Source: Gammaproteobacteria bacterium
Lineage (GTDB): Bacteria; Pseudomonadota; Gammaproteobacteria; SZUA-229
NCBI GenBank assembly: GCA_011051475.1
Contig: DRLE01000094.1
Coordinates: 1-14,661 of the forward strand
Reading direction: 5' to 3'
DNA: 14,661 nucleotides
Both the position numbers and the translations under genes were made by a program. Below the pieces are notes generated by a model. The model did not search any database. It saw nothing but the letters and a program-made list of their open reading frames with translations, and was not told where the DNA came from. Below are positions 1-7,051 of this stretch, piece by piece. Position 1 is the stretch's first letter. The number at the start of each line of letters is the position of its first letter.

Positions 1-38
1 CCTTGCTGAATTTCGAGCGGGTGGTATTTAGAAACTGA
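1..38 (+). pseudogene. Partial second copy of the vanZ-like 3' end
   Basis: Read on the plus strand from base 3, this stretch encodes LLNFERVVFRN and then TGA at 36-38. That is the same C-terminus as the minus-strand VanZ-like protein at 205-612 (LLNFERVIFRN), with one I-to-V change. The copy runs off the left edge, so it may be the tail of a complete convergent paralog or only an inverted fragment. I cannot tell which from this window. Confidence 0.6.
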
Positions 39-242
39 GTATGTTTTTTTATCCGCAAATGAACGCTAATAAACGCAAATGTCATTTAATCACTGTATTC
101 TCATATTCAGTGAATGCGTATAAGGTTTGTCATGCTGTAAACAACCAAACTCCCCTGAAAGAAATTTGCGTTTATTAGCGTTCATTTGCGGATAAAAAAC
201 ATACTCAGTTTCTAAATATCACCCGCTCGAAATTCAGCAAGG
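1..242. repeat. Large inverted repeat, arms 1-80 and 164-242
   Basis: The reverse complement of 164-242 matches 1-80 with one substitution (position 24) and one extra T in a T-run (44-50). The arms flank an 83-base unrelated spacer. The outer part of each arm is vanZ-like coding sequence. The inner part is a period-10 tandem: CGCAAATGAA at 54-63, CGCTAATAAA at 64-73, CGCAAAT at 74-80, mirrored at 164-190. The left arm reaches the window edge and may continue. On the minus strand the element directly follows the vanZ-like stop codon, so its RNA could fold into a long hairpin. Confidence 0.9.
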
Positions 243-612
243 TATTACGCAATGGCCCCAATGCCAGCCAGAAACCCAGTGCTACACCCGTAGTATTGGC
301 CACCATATCGGCAAACTCGGCCATACGGTTGGGATCAAAGCTCTGCAGGTACTCCAGTAAGACACCCATAAAGATGAACACAAAAGCAATCATATTGCGC
401 TGGAACCGATCATGATATATCTGCCCGAACCATGCCATCAGGGTGAAATAGGCAAAGGCATGATAAACCTTGTCTTCATAGGGAAACAGCTCTCCCATAT
501 CGATAGGGCTACTGGTCAGTGACATAAATACCACCAGCAACACCAGGGCATAGCCGATCCCCAGCCAGAGGAAGCGCAGTTTCAGATCGGGGTCGGGCTT
601 CGGAAACTCCAT
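205..612 (-). CDS. VanZ-like family small membrane protein
   Basis: A 135-residue membrane protein of the VanZ-like family. The sequence shows a short charged N-terminus and about four hydrophobic segments (roughly residues 12-33, 48-66, 74-92 and 102-120). It has the family hallmarks: DKVYHAFAYF before the second segment, GVLLEYLQSF in the third, and an acidic loop followed by NTTGVALG. The founding member, VanZ of enterococci, gives teicoplanin resistance, but for most bacterial homologs the role is unknown. Its ATG overlaps the uppP stop codon by one base (TAATG), so translation is probably coupled to uppP, which suggests an envelope function. The last codons lie in an inverted repeat that duplicates this C-terminus on the other strand. 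Family assignment is fairly sure; function is not. Confidence 0.8.
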   Translation of the reverse strand: MEFPKPDPDLKLRFLWLGIGYALVLLVVFMSLTSSPIDMGELFPYEDKVYHAFAYFTLMAWFGQIYHDRFQRNMIAFVFIFMGVLLEYLQSFDPNRMAEFADMVANTTGVALGFWLALGPLRNTLLNFERVIFRN

Positions 613-1406
613 TACAGGTAGAGGCCCAGAAGGACTGCGCCAAGAATCAGGCGATAGATAACGAAAGGCGTCATACCCATGTGCTCCAGCAGTTTAAGAA
701 ACACGCTGATACACAGATAGGCGCTGACACCCGATATCAGCGCACCGATCAAAAGGTCATTGATATCACTGGCACTGGCAACCTGGAGATAATCCAGTGT
801 CTCCAGCCCGCCCGCCAGCACAATGACCGGAATAGACAGCAGAAAAGAAAAACGTGCCGATGCTTTTGCGGTAAGACCCAGCATAAGGCCGGCAGTAATG
901 GTAATGCCCGAGCGTGAAGTGCCGGGGATAAGGGCCACGGCCTGGGCACAGCCGATAATAATAATATCCTTCCAGCCCAGTGTATGCTCATCCCGCGCGC
1001 GCTTGCCTGACCAGTCCGCATACCACAGCAGCAGGGCAAACAGTATCGTGGTAATGGCAATAACCAGCTCGGTTCGCAGGTTATCGGCAATATAATCCTT
1101 GAACAGTAAACCGACAATGCCAACCGGAACCGTACCAATCAGCACTCCCCAGGCAAGACGGCTGTCTTCGCTGTGTCGCCCTTTCAGCGACGCCAGCCAG
1201 GCCAGAAACATGGTGCTGATTTCGCGTCGAAAATAAAACACGACCGCACTCAAGGTACCAACATGTACCGCCACATCGAAGGCAAGCCCCTGATCCTCCC
1301 AACCGGTCAGTATCGGCACCAGGATCAAATGTGCAGAACTGGAAATGGGAAGAAATTCGGTCAGCCCCTGCACCAGGGCAAGGACAATGATTTGTATGAT
1401 ATCCAT
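612..1406 (-). CDS. uppP: Undecaprenyl-diphosphatase UppP (BacA family)
   Basis: UppP removes a phosphate from undecaprenyl diphosphate in the inner membrane. This regenerates the lipid carrier for peptidoglycan and other surface polymers and gives bacitracin tolerance. The 264-residue length is usual. Both family signatures are visible: QGLTEFLPISSSAHL at residues 14-28, with the catalytic glutamate and serine cluster, and PGTSRSGITITAG near 160-172, with the conserved arginine. About eight hydrophobic helices follow the normal pattern. The ATG at 1406 has no recognisable Shine-Dalgarno; the preceding bases on this strand end in TGTTCCT. A palindromic element starts about 10 bases upstream of the start. 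Downstream it overlaps the VanZ-like gene; upstream lies the MidA-like gene on the same strand. Confidence 0.95.
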   Translation of the reverse strand: MDIIQIIVLALVQGLTEFLPISSSAHLILVPILTGWEDQGLAFDVAVHVGTLSAVVFYFRREISTMFLAWLASLKGRHSEDSRLAWGVLIGTVPVGIVGLLFKDYIADNLRTELVIAITTILFALLLWYADWSGKRARDEHTLGWKDIIIIGCAQAVALIPGTSRSGITITAGLMLGLTAKASARFSFLLSIPVIVLAGGLETLDYLQVASASDINDLLIGALISGVSAYLCISVFLKLLEHMGMTPFVIYRLILGAVLLGLYL

Positions 1407-1416
1407 AGGAACACAG

Positions 1417-1482
1417 TTTTAAGTTGTATGTTTTAAGTTATACGCCTCAAGCTTTTACTTGCAACTTGAAATTTACAACTTT
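1417..1482. repeat. Palindromic element of the AAGTTGTATGTTTTAA family (copy 1)
   Basis: The left arm is a 14-base tandem: TTTTAAGTTGTATG at 1417-1430, then TTTTAAGTTATACG at 1431-1444. The right arm (about 1455-1482) is the imperfect inverse, also showing the 14-base spacing. The 16-mer AAGTTGTATGTTTTAA at 1421-1436 recurs exactly at 8084-8099. The element fills most of the gap between the MidA-like stop and the uppP start. Confidence 0.85.
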
Positions 1483-1499
1483 TAATCCGCTGTATTGAT

Positions 1500-2723
1500 T
1501 TACAGCCTGTTACGCAGGTCCAGCATGGAAAACCCGCTTAAAGGCTCATCATAGCCTTTGGTCAGCGCCATCACCTTGAAGCGCTCGCCCATTTCCGAGG
1601 GCAGCGTCAGGGTTTTTATCTGCTGGGAAAGTTTTATCTGCTGCTGCAGATCATCGCTTACCTGCTGCGCATGCAGCTCCGACAGGCCGTTGGCCAGCAG
1701 AAACGCTGCCTGTGTAGTATAGCCTGAAACTGTCAAACCCACAGCATCCGCGCTATAGGCGACATCGGTAAAGTTAACATAAGCGGTAATATCCTGCAGG
1801 CCCGGCCACCACAGAAAGTCACTGTGCGCACGATGACGGTAATAGCACATCAGGGTGCCTTCAGCACGCTCGGGGTGGTAATACTCCTGCTCGTTATAAC
1901 CGTAATCGATCAGCAGCATGACCAGTCGCGCGAACCGTTCCTCAAGCGTCTGCAGCCAGCCCTGTATCGCCGGGTTGAACTCGGACTGGTAGCCATCAGA
2001 AAAAACCACCCCACTGCGCTGCGAAACGGCATCAAGGTAACTGCACACCTCATCATCTGCCAACACAAACTGCGGGCGCAGATGCCCTTCACTGCAGTTG
2101 ATATTGAGGCTCTCGGCCTGCCCGGCGTTAAACCTGAAGATTTCCAGCGGCATGGCATCCAGCACCTCGTTGGCGACAATAACCATATTGCTGTTAGCAG
2201 CCACCTGCTCAATACTCACCGGCCAGACGATGCGTGACATAAGCTGAGGCACCGCTGCTTCCAGCAGCTGACGCTGTCGCTGTTGCAGCTCGGCACTCAG
2301 CTCAAGGATATAGTATGTTTCGGGAAGACAGCCAAGCTGTTCAAGGCGCTGCAGTATATCCACCGCCAGCCTGCCACTGCCGGCCCCCAGTTCAAGCAAA
2401 CAGACCGGATCAGGATTTTCGCTGGCAAACTGCCGGCTGATTTCGGCAATCTGACTGGCAAGACACTGCCCGAACAGCGGCGAGACTTCCGGTGCGGTAA
2501 TAAAATCACCGGCCTTGCCAAACTTGTGCAGGCCGCCACTGTAGTAACCCAGTCCCGGCTCATACAATGCCATATTCATATAATCATAAAACCGTATCGC
2601 ACCCTGAGCGGCATCACAGGCCGCACAGATCTTCTGCACCAGCTGCCGGCTGCGCCGGCGAGCTTCCACTTCCGGCTCAGGAAGACAATCTGTTCGGAGG
2701 CTGTCTGTCGAAGGGGGCTGCAA
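1500..2723 (-). CDS. MidA/NDUFAF7-type SAM-dependent methyltransferase
   Basis: A class I methyltransferase of the PF02636 family. The best-known members are mitochondrial NDUFAF7/MidA, which methylate an arginine of a complex I subunit; the bacterial substrate is not established. The 407-residue protein has the family landmarks: FYDYMNMALYEPGLGYY near residues 44-60, the GDFITAPEVSPLFGQ motif near 71-86, the SAM-binding loop LELGAGSGR near 110-118, and NEVLDAMPLEIF near 183-194. The frame opens at a TTG (2721-2723) without a visible Shine-Dalgarno. No in-frame ATG precedes it, so the exact start is uncertain. It is divergent from the pteridine reductase across 71 bp and heads the minus-strand run to uppP and the VanZ-like gene. 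Confidence 0.88.
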   Translation of the reverse strand: MQPPSTDSLRTDCLPEPEVEARRRSRQLVQKICAACDAAQGAIRFYDYMNMALYEPGLGYYSGGLHKFGKAGDFITAPEVSPLFGQCLASQIAEISRQFASENPDPVCLLELGAGSGRLAVDILQRLEQLGCLPETYYILELSAELQQRQRQLLEAAVPQLMSRIVWPVSIEQVAANSNMVIVANEVLDAMPLEIFRFNAGQAESLNINCSEGHLRPQFVLADDEVCSYLDAVSQRSGVVFSDGYQSEFNPAIQGWLQTLEERFARLVMLLIDYGYNEQEYYHPERAEGTLMCYYRHRAHSDFLWWPGLQDITAYVNFTDVAYSADAVGLTVSGYTTQAAFLLANGLSELHAQQVSDDLQQQIKLSQQIKTLTLPSEMGERFKVMALTKGYDEPLSGFSMLDLRNRL

Positions 2724-2794
2724 AGGTTTAACCGTCGGGTGATATATGCGAATATGGCGTGTCAGTACACAATAGATAACCAGGGACTATCCTG
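2724..2794. promoter_or_regulatory. Divergent intergenic region, midA-like / pteridine reductase
   Basis: This 71-bp AT-rich gap must hold the promoters of two diverging genes if both are transcribed from here. I find only weak matches to sigma-70 elements: on the minus strand, a TTGTGT followed after about 18 bases by CATATA. I do not assign a specific start site. Confidence 0.3.
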
Positions 2795-3565
2795 ATGAGC
2801 CATTCTAACGCAAATGATGCGGTGACAGAAACCGGAATCAAGGTCGCCCTTATTACGGGCGCCGCAAAACGCATAGGCGCGGTCACAACGCGCGCACTGC
2901 ACGCGACCGGCTATAATGTGGTTATTCATTGCCGCCTGTCGCAACAGGCCGCCAATGAACTCGCCGCTGAACTGAACGCACTGCGCGCGGATTCTGCCAG
3001 GGTCATACAGGCCGACCTGAATGACGAAACGATTTACAATCTGGCCATCGAGCAGGCATACCAGTGCTGGCAGCGCCTTGATCTGCTGGTCAATAATGCC
3101 TCGAGTTTCTACCCGACACCGCTGGGAAAAATCAGCCTTTCCGACTGGGACAACCTGGTTAACAGCAATATGAAAGCTCCCCTGTTCCTCGCTCAGGCCG
3201 CCATGCCATATCTGAATGCGGTCAATGGCAATATTGTTAATATGCTGGATATACATGGCATGCGACCGATGAAGGACCACACTGTTTACTGTGCTGCCAA
3301 GGCGGGCCTTGCCATGATCACACAGTCTCTGGCCAAGGAAATGGGACCTGCTGTGCGGGTAAACGGCGTTGCTCCCGGCGCCATTCTTTGGCCGGAGAAC
3401 GACATGCCGGAGCACACCAAGACCCTGATCCTGGAGCGCACCGTGCTGAAAAGGCCCGGAACACCGGAAGACATTGCCAAAACCATTGTGTTTCTGGCAC
3501 GCGACGCGGACTATATCACCGGCCAGGTCATCGCGGTTGATGGCGGCCGCAGCATTCATATATAA
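2795..3565 (+). CDS. Pteridine reductase (short-chain dehydrogenase)
   Basis: A 256-residue NADPH-dependent short-chain dehydrogenase of the pteridine reductase (PTR1/FolM-like) group. Such enzymes reduce dihydropterins or dihydrofolate to the tetrahydro form. Visible are the cofactor motif TGAAKRIG (residues 21-28), whose arginine is typical of pteridine reductases, the motif NNASSFYPTPLG starting near residue 100, the catalytic YCAAK (Y165, K169), and RVNGVAPGAILWPE after it. The C-terminal GQVIAVDGGRS is normal for the fold. The start ATG is preceded by AGGGA at about 2781-2785. The gene is followed after 13 bases by a small lipoprotein gene on the same strand. folB and folK of the same pterin pathway lie about 7.4 kb away on the other strand. 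A FabG-like role is possible, but the NNASSFYP and RVNGVAPGAILWPE motifs favour pterin. Confidence 0.85.
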   Translation: MSHSNANDAVTETGIKVALITGAAKRIGAVTTRALHATGYNVVIHCRLSQQAANELAAELNALRADSARVIQADLNDETIYNLAIEQAYQCWQRLDLLVNNASSFYPTPLGKISLSDWDNLVNSNMKAPLFLAQAAMPYLNAVNGNIVNMLDIHGMRPMKDHTVYCAAKAGLAMITQSLAKEMGPAVRVNGVAPGAILWPENDMPEHTKTLILERTVLKRPGTPEDIAKTIVFLARDADYITGQVIAVDGGRSIHI

Positions 3566-3578
3566 CCGAGGAAACCTC

Positions 3579-3860
3579 ATGAAAAAATCAATCACCCTTT
3601 CCATTATCCTGCCCGCTATGCTGCTAATCAGTGCCTGCGACGGTAAAAAAGAGGAAGACATCGAGCTTAACCAGGTTCCGGCCAATATTATCGAGATCGT
3701 ACAAAGCACCCTGCCCGGCATTTCACTGACCGAAGCCGAGAAGGAAACCAAAGGCGAAACCGTTGTTTACGAACTGGAAGGAAAAATGCTGGACGGGCGT
3801 GAATACGAAATCAAGGTCCGCGAAGACGGACTGCTGATCAAGATCAAGCTGGAAGACTGA
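3579..3860 (+). CDS. Small PepSY-like lipoprotein
   Basis: A 93-residue exported protein. The N-terminus is a lipoprotein signal: two lysines, a hydrophobic core, and the lipobox ISAC with the acylated cysteine at position 20. The residue after the cysteine is aspartate, which in E. coli is an inner-membrane retention signal, so periplasmic-face inner-membrane anchoring is inferred. Residues from about 34 resemble one PepSY-like unit (NIIEIVQSTLPG, then VYELEGKMLDGREYEIKVREDG), a fold seen in proteins that bind or inhibit periplasmic partners. The Shine-Dalgarno GAGGA (3568-3572) lies 6 bases before the ATG, and the gene is only 13 bases after the pteridine reductase, so co-transcription is likely. 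Partner and function are unknown. Confidence 0.8.
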   Translation: MKKSITLSIILPAMLLISACDGKKEEDIELNQVPANIIEIVQSTLPGISLTEAEKETKGETVVYELEGKMLDGREYEIKVREDGLLIKIKLED

Positions 3861-3883
3861 AAGAACAACAGAAAAAACCTTTC

Positions 3884-4008
3884 GCCGCAAAGAACGCAAA
3901 AGACGCAAAGAAAAACAGAAACAGTTTGTGCTTTTTTCGCGTCTTTCGCATTCCCTGCCTGCATTCATGCAGGCAGGGAGCATGAGCGGTATGTGATTGT
4001 TTTGCGGC
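3884..4008. repeat. Composite palindrome with CGCAAAGAA tandem units and a 12-bp hairpin
   Basis: Between two convergent genes. The left arm has three 9-base units: CGCAAAGAA (3886-3894), CGCAAAAGA (3895-3903), CGCAAAGAA (3904-3912). Their imperfect inverse is at 3931-3952 (…TTTTTTCGCGTCTTTCGCATT). An outer pair, GCCGCAAA (3884-3891) and TTTGCGGC (4001-4008), frames the element. Inside is a perfect 12-bp GC-rich stem (3952-3963 with 3968-3979) with a TTCA loop. No T-run follows the hairpin on the plus strand, so it is not a canonical intrinsic terminator. Confidence 0.8.
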
Positions 4009-4047
4009 TAAAAAAACAGGCAAGACCTGCAACAACACCCGGCTTTT

Positions 4048-4632
4048 TTATTCAGCAACCTCCAGCGTCATAAACATTTCCGCAAGAATACGCTGTATGC
4101 GCTGCTTGCGTTTTTCCATCGGCATATCGAAATGCACGCCGACCTGGGCTGCACTGCGCCAGACCACCTCATTATTGCTGTTGTCAAAGATATAGACAAT
4201 CAGCGTTCCCTTTTCCACATTGGCATCACCGTCCGGTATCTGGGTATTGCCCGGTAACAGGCCGAAACGACGGATAATATCGGTATCATCCAGTGCGGAT
4301 TCCAGCGCCGCAGTATAGGCTACGGCATAACGCGCGCCCGACACCGACTCAACCAGGGTTAGTCCCCGTGCTTTTACGTTTTTCTCGATTTCCTGCTCCA
4401 GCAGTTTACGGATACTGGAGTTTTTCATACGCTCGTCCTTGTAGAACATGACCGCATCCGGCAGCCAGGCTATTGTTGAACCTTTCTTTATCGTACTGTG
4501 CGGATCCTGCACGGAAATAACGGCCGTTTCAGAAAATTTCATGCGCGGTGTGGTTTCCACGGTTTCTGTCACGCAGGACGCCAGTAGCAGCATGGTTGCC
4601 AGTATCAGCAATGAATTATAAAAACGGTTCAT
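4048..4632 (-). CDS. DUF4136-like outer-membrane lipoprotein
   Basis: A 194-residue predicted lipoprotein: the signal peptide ends in the lipobox LASC with cysteine at position 20, followed by valine. In E. coli that does not block transport to the outer membrane. The mature part resembles DUF4136-type proteins: IAWLPDA near residue 54, an alpha-helical stretch with IRKLLEQEIEKNVKARG, then LIVYIFDNSNNEVVWRSAAQ and a terminal helix. The biochemical role of this family is unknown. The Shine-Dalgarno AGAGGA overlaps the stop region of the upstream channel gene, leaving a 12-base gap, so the two genes are almost certainly one transcript. That association suggests an envelope-stress or structural role, which is inference. 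Confidence 0.72.
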   Translation of the reverse strand: MNRFYNSLLILATMLLLASCVTETVETTPRMKFSETAVISVQDPHSTIKKGSTIAWLPDAVMFYKDERMKNSSIRKLLEQEIEKNVKARGLTLVESVSGARYAVAYTAALESALDDTDIIRRFGLLPGNTQIPDGDANVEKGTLIVYIFDNSNNEVVWRSAAQVGVHFDMPMEKRKQRIQRILAEMFMTLEVAE

Positions 4633-4644
4633 GGAATATCCTCT

Positions 4645-6981
4645 TTATGGTTGTTCTTCGTTGTCGCCCTTGAATGAAACATTGTCAGGCATGCTTTTAA
4701 TGTGAAGATCACGTTGCGGGAACGGGATCTCGATGCCCGCCTCCCTGAACGCCTTGTCGATAGCAAAGTTAAGGTCGCTGACCACACTCAGGCGGTTATC
4801 GACATTGTGCAGAAAAACGCGCAGTTCAAAATTCAGTGAACTGTCGCCGAACTCCCTGAACAATACACGCGGTTTGGGAAAACTGCCTGATTTCATCACG
4901 TTTTCATTTTCCTCGGCCACCTGCAACAGAATATCACGTACCTGTTCGGTGTCGCTGCCATAGGCCACGCCCACAGGAATAATGGCGCGGCCGCTCTGGC
5001 TGGAAAGCACCCAGTTGGTGACCTGGTTGGAAATCAGTTCGGAGTTGGGCACAATCACATCCGAACGGTCGAATGTCTGTATGCGTGTGGAACGGATCTG
5101 TATCTCCTTGACCACGCCCTCGGTCTCACCCACCATAATCCAGTCACCCTTGCGGATAGGACGCTCGAACAGCAGGATAAGGCCGGATACGAAGTTATTG
5201 ACGATATTCTGCAGGCCGAAACCGATACCAACCGAAAGCGCGCCGGCTATTATGGCGATATTACCGAAGTCGAAACCGGCAACCGAAAGCCCCGCCATTA
5301 ATGCAATCACGAACATGACGTAACCCAGTATGGTAACCAGCGCGTCGCGCGCGCCCGGTGCCATACCGGTCATCCTTAACCAGTTACTTTCCATCTGTGA
5401 GCGCAGCCAGCTGGAGAGAATCAGCACAAGACCAAACACCAGCAGCGCCAGCAGAATACGACTGGGAATGATATGGAAATTACCGATAGTAAAACCGTTG
5501 ATCAGGTAACTGGTTACCTGTGCCAGAATACTGCCACTGTAATCAACCGCATTGATAAACAGAATGGCGAAACCTCCCCAGATAACAACCGACATCAGAA
5601 AGCGCAACCAGATCAGCCCGGGTACGGTTTCACCTTTTTCCACGCCCAGTGTCCGATGAATACGCCGGCACCAGGCATAAGTGCCTTCATCGATCGCGTT
5701 GAACAAATCCCGAAACAGGTTGGACACGCCAACGAAAAGCATAAACACGATAAACATGTACAGCACACTGCGCCTCGTCTCATACGCGAGGTTGCGATAA
5801 CCTGACCACTCGGCGATCACAGACAACACCAGAATCACAATTACCAGCATGGCGATATAACGCAGCCGCGGAAACTTCGGCGAGCTGATAATCACCTGCA
5901 GGGTCCACACCAGGTTCAGTACAAACACCAGCGAGAAAACATTGCGCATCAGCAGCAGGTTGTTCTCAACGATGCTCTCGGCAAAGACGGTATAAAAAGC
6001 GAGATAGCCGATCAGCGCAAGAACGGCCAGCACCTTCAGGCGCCTGGCCAGGCTCTGAGCGATATTCGGCGTAAAGGAAATAAACTGTTTCGCCGGCGGC
6101 ACTGGCGAGAAGATCATGCGGATAAGCAATACAGACGCAAAATAAACCGTCAGCGCGGTAAAAAACTGGGTAATAAACAGGGTCTTCCCGGCTTCCATAG
6201 TGACGACATAGGCCGCGATCGCAGCCGCTCCCGCACCGGTAATATACGGAAGATAGGCCGCTGTCGTCGTCAGTATGGCGCGCAACAGGTTCTCGGTATA
6301 ATCATCCTGCCACTGCCGCCGGCTTTCCATCGCAAACAGTCGCCGGCGCAGCCATAGCGCCAGCAGAATACTGATAATAATCGCCACGATGCTGACTGAC
6401 AGGTCAACCTTGTCTATCCGGGAAATACCGGACGATTTGAAAATAAAGGTTCCCGAGTCAATAATAATACCGGTCGGGTTTTTCAGATACTCCTGCGTCA
6501 ACTCGATAATCGTAGGAGACCTGGCCAGGTACTTCTCTTTGAAAAAGGACTTCTCGGCCTTGCTGACATGATCAGCAACTTCACTGCTGTTCACCACGAA
6601 CAGATTGCATTTCGCCAGACGCTTGTCCAGGTCCTGCTGCTGCTTGATATAGGCCATGCGCTTGCGGGTGACTTCAGGGTCTTCACCCTTTACCTTTTCA
6701 CCCAGGCCTTCAATGATTTTCTTCAGCTCTTCAAGGTGAGACTGCGTATCTGACACGCACAGTGAAGCCGCGCCCTTCATCTTGATGGTCAGTTTGGTCC
6801 AGCTGGACAGGTCATTTTCGGTAAACTCCCCGCGCCTGAGCTTTTTGCTGATCACCTTCAGCTGTTTCGACATCTTCTCGATGTCTTTAAGGTTCACCGA
6901 ATCATCGTCATCACCCGCCAGAGCGGGCAGATTGCATGACAGCAGAATAAACAGCAGAAACAGTGAAAGGATTTTTTTCAT
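4645..6981 (-). CDS. Large MscS-family mechanosensitive channel (MscK/MscM-like)
   Basis: A 778-residue MscS-superfamily channel that would release solutes on hypo-osmotic shock. The chosen ATG (6979-6981) opens a clear signal peptide of about 22 residues ending ALA; an upstream in-frame extension has no such logic and is rejected. A periplasmic, lysine-rich helical domain (about 23-185) is followed by roughly eleven membrane segments from about residue 192. The pore helix ALSVGIGFGLQNIVNNFVSG lies near 575-600, followed by the MscS beta domain (GDWIMVGETEGVV, RIQTFDRSDVIVPNSELISNQVTNW) and the C-terminal alpha/beta domain. Size and topology match the long MscK/MscM class rather than small MscS. 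The signal peptide also contains LLSC, so lipid modification at residue 16 cannot be excluded. No good Shine-Dalgarno is visible. It is followed at once by the DUF4136-like lipoprotein. Confidence 0.88.
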   Translation of the reverse strand: MKKILSLFLLFILLSCNLPALAGDDDDSVNLKDIEKMSKQLKVISKKLRRGEFTENDLSSWTKLTIKMKGAASLCVSDTQSHLEELKKIIEGLGEKVKGEDPEVTRKRMAYIKQQQDLDKRLAKCNLFVVNSSEVADHVSKAEKSFFKEKYLARSPTIIELTQEYLKNPTGIIIDSGTFIFKSSGISRIDKVDLSVSIVAIIISILLALWLRRRLFAMESRRQWQDDYTENLLRAILTTTAAYLPYITGAGAAAIAAYVVTMEAGKTLFITQFFTALTVYFASVLLIRMIFSPVPPAKQFISFTPNIAQSLARRLKVLAVLALIGYLAFYTVFAESIVENNLLLMRNVFSLVFVLNLVWTLQVIISSPKFPRLRYIAMLVIVILVLSVIAEWSGYRNLAYETRRSVLYMFIVFMLFVGVSNLFRDLFNAIDEGTYAWCRRIHRTLGVEKGETVPGLIWLRFLMSVVIWGGFAILFINAVDYSGSILAQVTSYLINGFTIGNFHIIPSRILLALLVFGLVLILSSWLRSQMESNWLRMTGMAPGARDALVTILGYVMFVIALMAGLSVAGFDFGNIAIIAGALSVGIGFGLQNIVNNFVSGLILLFERPIRKGDWIMVGETEGVVKEIQIRSTRIQTFDRSDVIVPNSELISNQVTNWVLSSQSGRAIIPVGVAYGSDTEQVRDILLQVAEENENVMKSGSFPKPRVLFREFGDSSLNFELRVFLHNVDNRLSVVSDLNFAIDKAFREAGIEIPFPQRDLHIKSMPDNVSFKGDNEEQP

Positions 6982-7021
6982 TTCGCAGGATAGTATTGTT
7001 GTCAATGGGCGGATTTCTGGC

Positions 7022-7027
7022 ATTATA
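7022..7027 (-). promoter_or_regulatory. Candidate -10 box for the channel operon
   Basis: A perfect TATAAT lies on the minus strand in the 70-bp gap between lpxR and the channel gene. Start of transcription would be near 7015, giving a leader of about 34 bases. The -35 position holds ACGCCA, a poor match, so activity would need an activator or would be weak. Candidate only. Confidence 0.4.
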
Positions 7028-7051
7028 CCGGAACATGTCCGCCCTGGCGTA

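Noticed and set aside
2762..3751. Long open frame on the minus strand opposite the pteridine reductase
   Set aside because: It is antisense to a gene with full short-chain dehydrogenase motifs and its translation shows no domain or sensible composition.
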